Counted from the first letter of the stretch, positions 1-7,480 are shown. The stretch is DNA of 9,015 bases from Bacteroidales bacterium (GCA_026996635.1 JALWKH010000437.1:1-9015); one strand, 5' to 3'. Notes: generated by a model from the sequence alone, not told the origin. Program-made: numbers and translations.

Positions 1-1732
1 AATGGGGGAATACGACGGAACGGCTCTTATGGAATTTAAAACCCGTAAGACTATTATTTACAGGATAAACAATGAAAATGCCTGTACTTACGAAATTGAT
101 GATACGCCGCCTTTCCCGATGAACAGGGAAGCATTGGAAAACGCTCTTGAAATCTCTCTGCTGTGCAAATTTAACATTGTGGGGGAAGTTCACATTACCA
201 GAAAGCAATATTTGGACGGCAGTATTCCTACGGGATTTCAACGTACCGCAATACTTGGAACTGACGGCGAAATACAACTGAAAAACAAAAAAGTCCGCTT
301 AATACAAATCAGCATTGAAGAGGATTCCGCACGCGAAATTTCGGATGTCGGCCACGTTAGGATTTATAAGACTGACAGGCTCGGAATGCCGCTTATCGAA
401 ACGGTTACTTATCCCGACATGCGAAATCCTTGGGAGGTAAAAGAGGCTTGTGATTTTATCCGCTTTATCAACAGAAGTACGGGCAAGGTGAGGACAGGTA
501 TGGGTGCTTCGCGGCAGGATGTAAATGTTAGCTGCAAAGGTGGAACCCGTGTAGAAATAAAAGGTGTTGCCCACACCAAATGGATACCTTCGCTGACACA
601 CAATGAAGTTTTCCGACAGTGGTCACTGCTTTTGATTAAAGATAAACTGAACAAAAGGATAAAAAAAGACAATTGGAAACCGGTTAGCAAAGAAGTTAAT
701 ATTGAAAAGTATAACCTGAAAAACAAACACATCAAAAAAGCGATAAAAGAAGGTCATAAATTTTATGTGGTAAACTTGCCATACTTCCACGGATTACTTT
801 CTCATTTTACACAGCCGGACAAACCGTTTGCCGATGAATTTGCCGGCAGGCTCAAAGTGATTGCTTGTCTTGAAAGGCCTAATATGTTTTTCTCCGAACA
901 ATTTGACAAAGATGCTTTGCCGCAAACATTCTGGAACGAAATGGTTAAGTTGACAGGTGCCGACAAAAACAATGATGCACAGATACTTGTGTTCGGACCT
1001 GAAGATGATATGCCTACCGCATTGGAAACAATAGAAGAAAGGGCATTGATGACATTTGACGGTGTACCAAAAGAAACCCGGAAGTCTTTTGAAGACGGGA
1101 CAACGACATTTGAAAGGGTATTGCCGGGAGCTGACAGGATGTATCCCGATACCGATTCGGCACCGATTCCGCTCGAAGATGAATACATTGAGCAACTCGA
1201 AAAAAATATTCCTGAAGAGTTGATTAAACGTTACGAACAATTGCAAAAGTGGAACATTCCCGAAAATTATTACACATATATTTTCAGTAAAAATTTATAC
1301 CCCGTAATTAAGAAGATTGTGGAAGATTTAGGATATGATCCGAGGTTTGTTGGAACATTTTTCGGGCAGCGCATGAAGTATGTAGAAGGTCATTACAAGC
1401 CACAATCACAGTTTGATTATTGGCGGGTATATGATATGTTCAAGTTTATAAAAGAAAATGACTTGGTAGAAAATATTGCTCCCGCAATGTTGCCGCTTGT
1501 TTATATGCATCCGCAAATGGATTTCGATTCCATACTGAACTTGATGAAATTCAGAAAGAGAACAGAAGAAGAGATTACCGCACCTATTAAATTCTTGAAA
1601 GAGAAGTTTAAAGAAATAGGCAAAAACCTAACGGATGATGCTACTGTAAATTGGGTTATGGGTGAATTGCATAACCAAGCCATCGGAAATATGGATTTGA
1701 AAAAACTCTATGAAATTGTTAAAAACTCTTGA
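1..1732 (+). CDS. gatE: Glu-tRNA(Gln) amidotransferase subunit E, archaeal type (5' partial)
   Basis: This is the tRNA-binding and kinase/transamidase subunit of GatDE, which phosphorylates the glutamyl group of Glu-tRNA(Gln) and amidates it with ammonia delivered from GatD. The visible 576 residues lack the family's N-terminal start (the VGLEIHQQL-type motif), so roughly 60 residues lie off the left edge. The first Met at base 2 is internal, and base 1 is the last base of the preceding codon. Numbering from that Met, the cradle domain shows FQRTA (79-83), the EED motif (106-108), RLGMPLIE (126-133), RQDVNVS (171-177) and RVEIKGV (183-189). An AspRS-like GAD insertion follows at about 265-350, which separates GatE from GatB. 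Then come GVPKETR (354-360), DGTT (365-368) and PGADRMYPDTD (375-385), all close to archaeal GatE. The C-terminal 390-576 is a YqeY-like helical tail, more diverged. The stop lies 2 nt before gatD. The family call is firm; activity in a bacterium is inferred. Confidence 0.93.
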   Translation, partial: MGEYDGTALMEFKTRKTIIYRINNENACTYEIDDTPPFPMNREALENALEISLLCKFNIVGEVHITRKQYLDGSIPTGFQRTAILGTDGEIQLKNKKVRLIQISIEEDSAREISDVGHVRIYKTDRLGMPLIETVTYPDMRNPWEVKEACDFIRFINRSTGKVRTGMGASRQDVNVSCKGGTRVEIKGVAHTKWIPSLTHNEVFRQWSLLLIKDKLNKRIKKDNWKPVSKEVNIEKYNLKNKHIKKAIKEGHKFYVVNLPYFHGLLSHFTQPDKPFADEFAGRLKVIACLERPNMFFSEQFDKDALPQTFWNEMVKLTGADKNNDAQILVFGPEDDMPTALETIEERALMTFDGVPKETRKSFEDGTTTFERVLPGADRMYPDTDSAPIPLEDEYIEQLEKNIPEELIKRYEQLQKWNIPENYYTYIFSKNLYPVIKKIVEDLGYDPRFVGTFFGQRMKYVEGHYKPQSQFDYWRVYDMFKFIKENDLVENIAPAMLPLVYMHPQMDFDSILNLMKFRKRTEEEITAPIKFLKEKFKEIGKNLTDDATVNWVMGELHNQAIGNMDLKKLYEIVKNS

Positions 1733-1734
1733 TC

Positions 1735-3120
1735 ATGAATAATGATGTTTTTCAAGGATATAAAGGTGAAGCACTCGAGGTTTTGAAAAAATTTAATGTG
1801 AGAGTGTGGAGCCACGCTTTGATAGATACTACACGCGGTAAGTTTGAAGGAACGATTTTGCCGCGTTCGGAGCACCAAGACGACAAGCATATTGTTATCA
1901 AATTGGCAACAGGATATAATATCGGTATTACTGCCAAGAACATTAAAAACATAAAAGAACTCGGCTACAAAAAAGCACATTACGGAATACCGCAAAAGGA
2001 GTTTCCATATACGCCGGGTTTACCGAAAGTTAAGCTTTTTGGAACAGGCGGAACCATTGCTTCCCGTTTGGATTACAGGACGGGAGCGGTAATTCCTGCA
2101 TTTACTCCGGGTGAGCTTTACGGAGCCGTGCCGGAGCTTGCAGATATTGTTAATTTGGAAACCGAGAAGGTTTTTGCCGTATTTAGCGAAAACATGGGAC
2201 CCGAACAGTATATTGCACTTGCCAAAGCAGTAGCCAAAGAAATTGAAAAAGGTGTTGATGGAATTGTGATAGGACACGGTACCGATACAATGCACCATAC
2301 AGCAGCGGCTTTGACATTTATGGTACAAAATCCGCCTGTACCTATTGTACTTGTGGGATCGCAACGGTCTTCCGACAGACCGAGTTCGGATGCCGCATTG
2401 AACCTTATGCATGCAATGAAAGCCGCGGGCCATTCTGATATTGCCGAAGTGTTGGTTTGTATGTTCGGACCCACTTCCGACGAATACGGTTTGTTGCACA
2501 AAGGAACGAGGGTAAGAAAAATGCACTCATCTTACCGTTCTACATTCCGTACAATCGGCGACACACCCGTTGCTATGGTAACAAGGGAAAAAATTACTCA
2601 GATAAAACGAAATTACCACCACAGGAGAAAAGATAAAAATGTGAAATTGTTGCCATATTTTGACGACAGGGTTGCAATGGTTTATTATTATCCCGGAATG
2701 AAGCCGGATATAATTTACTCGTTGATAGATAACGGCTACAAAGGGATTGTTTTCGTAGGAACAGGTCTCGGACATGTAAATAAAGCTGTATATCCAGCAC
2801 TCGAAAAAGCCCAAGAAGCAGGCGTACACATGTATATGACCGTTCAAACTTTGTGGGGTTATGTGCAAATGTTCGTTTACGACACCGGTAGGGATATAAT
2901 GGCACGCGGAGTGATTCCTGCAGGAAATATGTTGCCTGAAGTTGCATATATTAAATTAGGTTGGGCACTCGGACAAACACACGATCCGGAAAAAGTTAAG
3001 GAGTTGATGCTTACACCTGTAAATGATGAAATAACTTTGCGTGAACCATACAACGGATATCTTGTTTTTCAAGGCGGAGTGCCTGAAGTAGAAGAGTTTA
3101 TAAGGAAAATTCATAAATAA
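1735..3120 (+). CDS. gatD: Glu-tRNA(Gln) amidotransferase subunit D (asparaginase-like ammonia donor)
   Basis: This is the glutaminase/asparaginase subunit that makes ammonia for GatE. It has 461 residues from the ATG, about the length of archaeal GatD. Residues 1-90 form the GatD-specific small N-terminal domain, including DDKHIVIKL and TGYNIGI, which distinguishes it from plain type I L-asparaginases. The asparaginase domain follows. Its catalytic residues appear intact: Thr107 in GTGGTIAS, Thr183-Asp184 in GHGTDTMHH, and Lys262 in RVRKMHSS. GSQRSSDRPSSDA (about 208-220) and MLPEVAYIKLGWALGQT (about 399-415) also match archaeal GatD closely. I chose the ATG at 1735, 2 nt after the gatE stop. 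An in-frame TTG at 1729 would add two residues and overlap the gatE stop by 4 nt. No promoter motif is visible between the genes, so translation is probably coupled. An asparaginase alone is unlikely given the N-terminal domain and the adjacent gatE. Confidence 0.95.
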   Translation: MNNDVFQGYKGEALEVLKKFNVRVWSHALIDTTRGKFEGTILPRSEHQDDKHIVIKLATGYNIGITAKNIKNIKELGYKKAHYGIPQKEFPYTPGLPKVKLFGTGGTIASRLDYRTGAVIPAFTPGELYGAVPELADIVNLETEKVFAVFSENMGPEQYIALAKAVAKEIEKGVDGIVIGHGTDTMHHTAAALTFMVQNPPVPIVLVGSQRSSDRPSSDAALNLMHAMKAAGHSDIAEVLVCMFGPTSDEYGLLHKGTRVRKMHSSYRSTFRTIGDTPVAMVTREKITQIKRNYHHRRKDKNVKLLPYFDDRVAMVYYYPGMKPDIIYSLIDNGYKGIVFVGTGLGHVNKAVYPALEKAQEAGVHMYMTVQTLWGYVQMFVYDTGRDIMARGVIPAGNMLPEVAYIKLGWALGQTHDPEKVKELMLTPVNDEITLREPYNGYLVFQGGVPEVEEFIRKIHK

Positions 3121-3138
3121 AAAATAACAATTACAGCA

Positions 3139-4080
3139 ATGACAACACCAAAAGCACCAATTAAGTTTTTTTCGGGAGAGGCCACAAGGTATTTGGCCGA
3201 AAAAATTGTAAAACATTACGGAGCAGAATTAGGTAAATCGACTTTGATGAAATTCAGCGACGGCGAATTTCAACCGTCTTTTGACGAGTCTGTCAGGGGG
3301 ACAAATGTTTTTATTATTCAATCGACATTTCCACCGACGGATAATCTCATGGAATTGCTATTAATGATTGATGCGGCAAAGCGTGCATCTGCTTACAAGG
3401 TAATTGCCGTGATTCCTTATTTCGGATTTGCAAGGCAAGACCGCAAAGACAAACCGAGGGTTTCTATCGGAGCCAAGTTGGTAGCGGATTTGTTGAGTGC
3501 GGCAGGAGTTGACAGGATTATGACAATGGACTTGCATGCAGATCAAATTCAAGGATTTTTTAATGTGCCTGTAGATCATTTGTATGCATCTTCGGTTTTT
3601 ATTCCTTATATTAGGGAATTGGGGTTAGACAATTTGGTAATTGCTTCGCCTGATATGGGGGGCTCAAAAAGAGCCAATGCTTACTCCAGGATTCTGAAGT
3701 CGGAAATGGCAATATGTTACAAACACAGGGAAAAAGCCAATGAGGTTTCGGAAATAAGAATTATCGGTGATATAAAAGGCAAAAATGTTATTATCCTCGA
3801 TGATATGATAGATACAGCGGGAACTATTACAAAAGTTGCCGAAAAAATGATGAATGAAGGAGCTAAATCCGTACGTGCCATAGCTACGCATCCCGTCTTA
3901 TCTGGTAATGCATACGAGAGGATAAAGAATTCGGCTCTTACAGAGGTAGTTGTAACAGATACTATACCACTCAGAGGAGAATGCGATAAAATAAAAGTGT
4001 TAACGGTTTCAAAATTATTTGCAGAAGTAATTAATAAAGTTTACAATTTTATGTCAATTAGTTCAAGTTTTATTATTTAA
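3139..4080 (+). CDS. prs: Ribose-phosphate pyrophosphokinase (PRPP synthetase)
   Basis: This cytoplasmic enzyme converts ribose 5-phosphate and ATP to PRPP and AMP, the precursor for purine, pyrimidine, histidine, tryptophan and NAD synthesis. The 313 residues are full length for a class I bacterial Prs. Visible motifs are the N-terminal FSGEATRYLAEKI (11-23), FSDGEFQPSFDESVRG (39-54), the flexible catalytic loop FARQDRKDKPRVSIGAKL (97-114), the metal-binding MDLHADQIQGFF (130-141), SPDMGGSKRA (170-179), and the PRPP-binding loop ILDDMIDTAGTITK (219-232). The C-terminal SISSSFII is typical of the family. The ATG at 3139 places the N-terminus as expected. It follows gatD after 18 nt with no TAnnTTTG box or terminator between them, so it is probably co-transcribed. 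No hairpin terminator is evident in the 54 nt after its stop, so some read-through into the next gene is possible. Confidence 0.98.
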   Translation: MTTPKAPIKFFSGEATRYLAEKIVKHYGAELGKSTLMKFSDGEFQPSFDESVRGTNVFIIQSTFPPTDNLMELLLMIDAAKRASAYKVIAVIPYFGFARQDRKDKPRVSIGAKLVADLLSAAGVDRIMTMDLHADQIQGFFNVPVDHLYASSVFIPYIRELGLDNLVIASPDMGGSKRANAYSRILKSEMAICYKHREKANEVSEIRIIGDIKGKNVIILDDMIDTAGTITKVAEKMMNEGAKSVRAIATHPVLSGNAYERIKNSALTEVVVTDTIPLRGECDKIKVLTVSKLFAEVINKVYNFMSISSSFII

Positions 4081-4095
4081 TTCAAGATTTTGTTA

Positions 4096-4103
4096 TAAAT
4101 TTG
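4096..4103 (+). promoter_or_regulatory. Bacteroidota -7 promoter element (TAnnTTTG) for the T9SS protein gene
   Basis: TAAATTTG matches the Bacteroidota primary sigma factor -7 consensus TAnnTTTG and lies 31 nt before the ATG at 4135. I see no clear TTG -33 element at the usual distance upstream, so the promoter may be imperfect. The predicted leader of roughly 25 nt is almost all A with few G, and has no Shine-Dalgarno sequence. This is the A-rich, unstructured leader often seen before well-expressed genes in this phylum. Confidence 0.55.
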
Positions 4104-4134
4104 CAAAGTAAATAAACCAAAAAAATAAAAAGCC

Positions 4135-5964
4135 ATGAGAAAGATTATTTTAGCAATCATGGGAGTATTTGTTGCAGGAAGTATTTTTGCACAAAAGGCA
4201 GAAAGGACTTCTTTGGATTTAAAAGGTGAAACTTTTAAAAAAGCTCCCGAAGTATTAACAAAAGCCCCGGGCGATGTTATTTATTACGAAAACTTTGACG
4301 GTAATGCTCTTCCTGCAGGATGGGATACTTTGAGCATTGTAAGTCATTGGGAATTTGGTGCAACAGAAAGCCATTTAGGACAAGCTTACATTACTTATTA
4401 CACCGATGCAGAACAACCAAAAGATGCATGGTTGATTTCTCCGGAAATTACTATTTCGGATACAGTAGCACATCCTGTGTTGATGTTTGATGTATCTACA
4501 AGTTATTATTGGCTTGTTGGTAACAATACCGATGATGTGACTATTGTTGTGTCTACAGATGGTGGTAATACTTGGAATGACACCATTTGGAAAGAAGACG
4601 ATTCAACATTGGTTGTAAATTCACTTATGCCTTGGCCATATGAAAGCTTTGCTTGGTACACAGCTAAGGTTAATTTGAGTGCATATATAAATCAAACAAT
4701 AAAAATTGCTTTCCACTACAAATCAAATGACGGTGTTGGTGGACACAATGGTGTAAGCTTCTATATGGACAATTTCCTTGTAAGGGATGATTATACTGAA
4801 GATCTTTTTGTAGAAGCTTCATTGCCAATGAGTTATGGTGTTTATTGGTACGGTGTTCAAGCAAAAAATCAAGCTTGGCCTTATACTGTTTTCAGAACAC
4901 TTAACTTGAACTATGGTGCTACTGATTTGAATACTGTTAACCTTAATGTAACTATAACAGATGAAAACGGAAATGAAGTTTTCAATCAATCAACAAACCA
5001 ATTTACTTCAGGTGCAACATCATTAGCATCACATGTTAGGGATACTATGGAGATTCAACAAACGTTCCAAGCAGATACAACTGCTGCTCACCAATATACA
5101 ATTACTTTTACGGCTTCTACAGATCCTGCAGACCAATATGAAGCAAATAACTCTTCATCATGGACATTGGTTATGACAGATACAACTTATGGAAGATCCG
5201 GTGAAGTAACAAGTACTTTGAGTGTTGCTGATTATACAGGAGGCGGCAATGGTGATGTGTTAGGAACTATAATGCTTTTGAAGAATGCTGATAAAGCAGG
5301 TAAGATAACTTTCTATAATAGTTCAGCATCAACACCAGGAACATCAGTTCAAGCTATTGTTTATGAAATGGATGACCAAGGAAATTGGCTTGAAAAAGTT
5401 TCTTCTGATCCTTATGATTTAACAGAAGCTGATACTGCAACTTGGGTATCTATACCTTTAAATCAAGATGGCTTCTCAGAAAATTTAAGTGCACAAAGTT
5501 GGTATTTGGTTGCTCTTAAGTTCTATTTCAATCCTGATAATGGAGAAGATATTAGAGTTGGTGTAAAAGACGATTTAGGAGCATTGTATTCTCAAAATGA
5601 TGACGAAGGTTATAAGAACAGTGTAAATATTTCACTTGGCGGTACTTGGTATTACATTACATCAGGTGTTCCTTCGTTCTTACTTGAATTAGGAGAAAAT
5701 GGACCAACTAACGGTTTTGTATCTTCAGCAAAAGTAAATACATTCAATGTTTATCCGAATCCTGCTACAACAAATATTTATGTAGAAAACAATACTGGTG
5801 CAACAATTAGCATTTACAATCTTGTAGGTGAAAAAGTAATGGAAATTACTAATGCCGACAAGAATGCTGTTGTAGATGTATCTGATTTAAATGCAGGAAC
5901 CTATATTGTAAAAGTTGTTGAAGGTAACACAGTTAAGACTGCAAAGGTTAATGTTGTTAAGTAA
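4135..5964 (+). CDS. Secreted choice-of-anchor J protein with T9SS type A C-terminal sorting domain
   Basis: The protein has 609 residues and is predicted to be exported and then secreted or surface-attached by the type IX system. Residues 1-19 are a Sec signal peptide (MRKIILAIMGVFVAGSIFA), with Gln20 at the predicted +1 position. Residues about 48-218 resemble a choice-of-anchor J / MAM-like beta-sandwich: YYENFDGNALPAGW at the start, DAWLISPEI, a TDGGNTW turn (141-147), and a closing SFYMDNFLVRDD. Residues about 225-350 look like a CARDB/Ig-like domain, with a QYEANNSSSWTL motif near 334-344. Residues about 355-520 look like a further beta-rich domain that I do not recognise. Residues 530-609 are the sorting domain, with FNVYPNPATTNIYV, ISIYNLVGEKV, DVSDLNAGTYIVKV and a terminal KVNVVK. 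No catalytic motif is visible, so the function (adhesin, matrix or carbohydrate binding) is unknown. It has its own promoter and terminator and appears to be a single-gene unit. Confidence 0.92.
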   Translation: MRKIILAIMGVFVAGSIFAQKAERTSLDLKGETFKKAPEVLTKAPGDVIYYENFDGNALPAGWDTLSIVSHWEFGATESHLGQAYITYYTDAEQPKDAWLISPEITISDTVAHPVLMFDVSTSYYWLVGNNTDDVTIVVSTDGGNTWNDTIWKEDDSTLVVNSLMPWPYESFAWYTAKVNLSAYINQTIKIAFHYKSNDGVGGHNGVSFYMDNFLVRDDYTEDLFVEASLPMSYGVYWYGVQAKNQAWPYTVFRTLNLNYGATDLNTVNLNVTITDENGNEVFNQSTNQFTSGATSLASHVRDTMEIQQTFQADTTAAHQYTITFTASTDPADQYEANNSSSWTLVMTDTTYGRSGEVTSTLSVADYTGGGNGDVLGTIMLLKNADKAGKITFYNSSASTPGTSVQAIVYEMDDQGNWLEKVSSDPYDLTEADTATWVSIPLNQDGFSENLSAQSWYLVALKFYFNPDNGEDIRVGVKDDLGALYSQNDDEGYKNSVNISLGGTWYYITSGVPSFLLELGENGPTNGFVSSAKVNTFNVYPNPATTNIYVENNTGATISIYNLVGEKVMEITNADKNAVVDVSDLNAGTYIVKVVEGNTVKTAKVNVVK

Positions 5965-5988
5965 TTCACAAACAATTTGCTTAGTTTT

Positions 5989-6019
5989 AAAAGGCGGCCA
6001 ATTGGTCGCCTTTTTTTTT
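5989..6019 (+). terminator. Intrinsic terminator of the T9SS protein gene
   Basis: The 5' arm AAAAGGCGGCC (5989-5999), an AATT loop (6000-6003) and the 3' arm GGTCGCCTTTT pair over 11 positions with one G-U wobble. A run of nine T (6011-6019) follows. It begins 24 nt after the stop codon. The opposite strand has only a four-base U tract, so it mainly serves the plus strand. Confidence 0.92.
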
Positions 6020-6141
6020 AGAAACAGTAAACACTGTAATTTAGGTTTAAAATGATAAAGGTTGGCTACCACAGAATTAAATATCTAACTATTTGATTAA
6101 TATACGTTTTAAGCATTACATGAATAGATTTAAAATGGCAT

Positions 6142-6171
6142 AAAAAAAGGGTGGAAATTAACCACCCTTTT
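6142..6171 (-). terminator. Intrinsic terminator of the minus-strand alpha-oxoamine synthase gene
   Basis: GGGTGG (6149-6154) pairs with CCACCC (6162-6167) around a 7-nt loop. Flanking A:T pairs extend the stem. On the minus strand the hairpin is followed by seven T (complement of A 6142-6148), whereas the plus strand has only four. It lies 24 nt beyond the stop codon of the minus-strand gene. Confidence 0.87.
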
Positions 6172-6195
6172 ACCCAAAAAAAATCGAAAAATTAT

Positions 6196-7446
6196 TTATA
6201 AAATAGATCTGTCAACTTTATCTTTCGGATATTCTCCGTTTTCAAGTTTTGATTTAAGTGCTGCAAATGCTTTTACTGTATAATCAACGTCTTCCAAAGT
6301 ATGAACTGCCGTAGGAATAAGTCTGAATAAGATTGTTCCTTTAGGCACAACAGGATAAACAACAATCGAGCAAAATACTTTATAATTTTCTCGCAAGTCC
6401 ATAATCATGTTTGCAGCTTCAAATTCAGTACCATGCATCATAACAGGTGTAACGGGTGATTGAGTTTTACCGAGGTCGAATCCTGCTTCTTTTAGTCCTC
6501 CTTGCAGAGCATTTACAATATCCCAAAGTTTCTTTATGAACTCAGGTTTTGTTCTTATCATTTCCAACCTCTTGATAGCGCCTATAACTATCGGCATCGG
6601 GAGAGACTTGCTGAAGATTTGTGACCTCATATTATAACGCAAGTACTCAATAATCTTTTTTTCACCTGCAATGAACGCTCCGACACTTGCCATTGATTTT
6701 GCAAATGTTCCGAAATATAAGTCAATACCGTCTTGTACTCCGAAATGTGTTCCCGTTCCACTTCCGTCATGTCCCATTGTACCGAATCCGTGAGCATCGT
6801 CAACCAGCAGGCGGAAGTCATATTTCTTTTTGAGTTCTACAATATCTTTCAGCTTCCCGAGGTCTCCTACCATTCCGTAAACGCCTTCGGTAATAACCAA
6901 AATTCCACCTTTTCTGTTTAGTTTGGTTATTCGTGTTGCTCTTTTAAGTTGTTTTTCAAGGTCATCAATATCATTATGCTTGTAAACGAACCTTTTACCT
7001 ATGTGAAGTCGCATTCCGTCTATGATACATGCGTGTGCATCGCTATCGTAAACAATAACATCAAATCTGTCAACAAGAGAATCAATTATTGATACCATAC
7101 CTTGGTATCCGTAGTTAAGCAGATATGCTGCTTCTTTTCTTTCGAAGTCTGCAAGTGCTTGTTCAAGTTGTTCATGATATTTGGTATGTCCTGTAAGCAT
7201 TCTTGCTCCCATAGGATATGCCAATCCCCATTCTTTTGCGGCTTCTGCATCAACTTTTCTTATTTCCGGATGATTTGCCAATCCCAAATAATTATTTAAG
7301 CTCCAAGTGAGAACTTTTTTTCCGTTGAAATACATCCAAGGAGCAATTTCACCCTCTAATTTCGGAAATGCAAAATATCCGTCCGCTTGGTCTGCATATT
7401 GAGCCAAAGGACCTTTGTTCGGTTGTAATTTTTCAAAAATATCCAC
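6196..7446 (-). CDS. PLP-dependent alpha-oxoamine synthase (serine palmitoyltransferase / glycine C-acetyltransferase family)
   Basis: This fold-type I PLP enzyme has 416 residues. The family condenses an amino acid with an acyl-CoA, losing CO2 (SPT, KBL and BioF types) or cleaving in reverse (KBL). Visible features are NNYLGLANHP (51-60), GARMLTGHT (80-88), the ring-stacking His138 in DAHACIIDG, VDDAHGFG with PLP-contacting Asp216 and His219, the Schiff-base Lys250 in FGTFAKSMASVG, and a substrate-carboxylate Arg375 in LFRLIPTAVHT. The FAKSMAS context and the VVYPVVPKG stretch (362-370) resemble Bacteroidota SPT-like members more than BioF or Kbl. No tdh or biotin gene is adjacent. Phylum-wide sphingolipid synthesis makes SPT plausible, but substrate specificity cannot be read here. 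The start is GTG (7446-7444). An in-frame TGA three codons upstream (7455-7453) excludes a longer protein, and the next Met is residue 38, inside conserved sequence. Family firm; exact function about 0.5. Confidence 0.93.
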   Translation of the reverse strand: MDIFEKLQPNKGPLAQYADQADGYFAFPKLEGEIAPWMYFNGKKVLTWSLNNYLGLANHPEIRKVDAEAAKEWGLAYPMGARMLTGHTKYHEQLEQALADFERKEAAYLLNYGYQGMVSIIDSLVDRFDVIVYDSDAHACIIDGMRLHIGKRFVYKHNDIDDLEKQLKRATRITKLNRKGGILVITEGVYGMVGDLGKLKDIVELKKKYDFRLLVDDAHGFGTMGHDGSGTGTHFGVQDGIDLYFGTFAKSMASVGAFIAGEKKIIEYLRYNMRSQIFSKSLPMPIVIGAIKRLEMIRTKPEFIKKLWDIVNALQGGLKEAGFDLGKTQSPVTPVMMHGTEFEAANMIMDLRENYKVFCSIVVYPVVPKGTILFRLIPTAVHTLEDVDYTVKAFAALKSKLENGEYPKDKVDRSIL

Positions 7447-7472
7447 AGCTTTTCAGTTTTTGGTTTTGTTGG

Positions 7473-7480
7473 CAAAAATA
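7473..7480 (-). promoter_or_regulatory. Bacteroidota -7 promoter element for the alpha-oxoamine synthase gene
   Basis: The minus-strand reading TATTTTTG matches TAnnTTTG and lies 26 nt before the GTG start codon, giving a short leader of about 20 nt rich in A with no Shine-Dalgarno sequence. No TTG -33 element is evident at the usual spacing, so this rests on the -7 box and its position. Confidence 0.45.

Noticed and set aside
794..1246. Open frame of 150 codons on the minus strand
   Set aside because: It lies fully inside gatE and has no recognisable motif or leader. The plus-strand frame is conserved, so this is a shadow.
1..1732. Possibility that the first gene is GatB of GatCAB
   Set aside because: The AspRS-like GAD insertion, the GVPKETR and PGADRMYPDTD motifs, and the adjacent gatD instead of gatA or gatC all point to GatE.
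2020..2526. Open frame of 168 codons on the minus strand
   Set aside because: It overlaps the conserved catalytic part of gatD and its Cys/Arg/Asn-rich translation looks like antisense composition. There is no promoter or start signal.
2527..2947. Minus-strand open frames of 113-117 codons
   Set aside because: They overlap one another in different frames inside gatD and resemble no known family.
1735..3120. Possibility that the second gene is a plain type I L-asparaginase
   Set aside because: It carries about 90 extra N-terminal residues matching the GatD-specific domain, plus whole-length similarity to GatD and a neighbouring gatE.
6024..6037. Small inverted repeat ACAGT-AAAC-ACTGT
   Set aside because: A 5-bp stem just after a terminator in AT-rich DNA is expected by chance, and there is no U tract or partner site.
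7102..7299. Plus-strand 65-codon open frame within the alpha-oxoamine synthase gene
   Set aside because: It is antisense to conserved PLP-enzyme sequence and has no promoter or recognised family.
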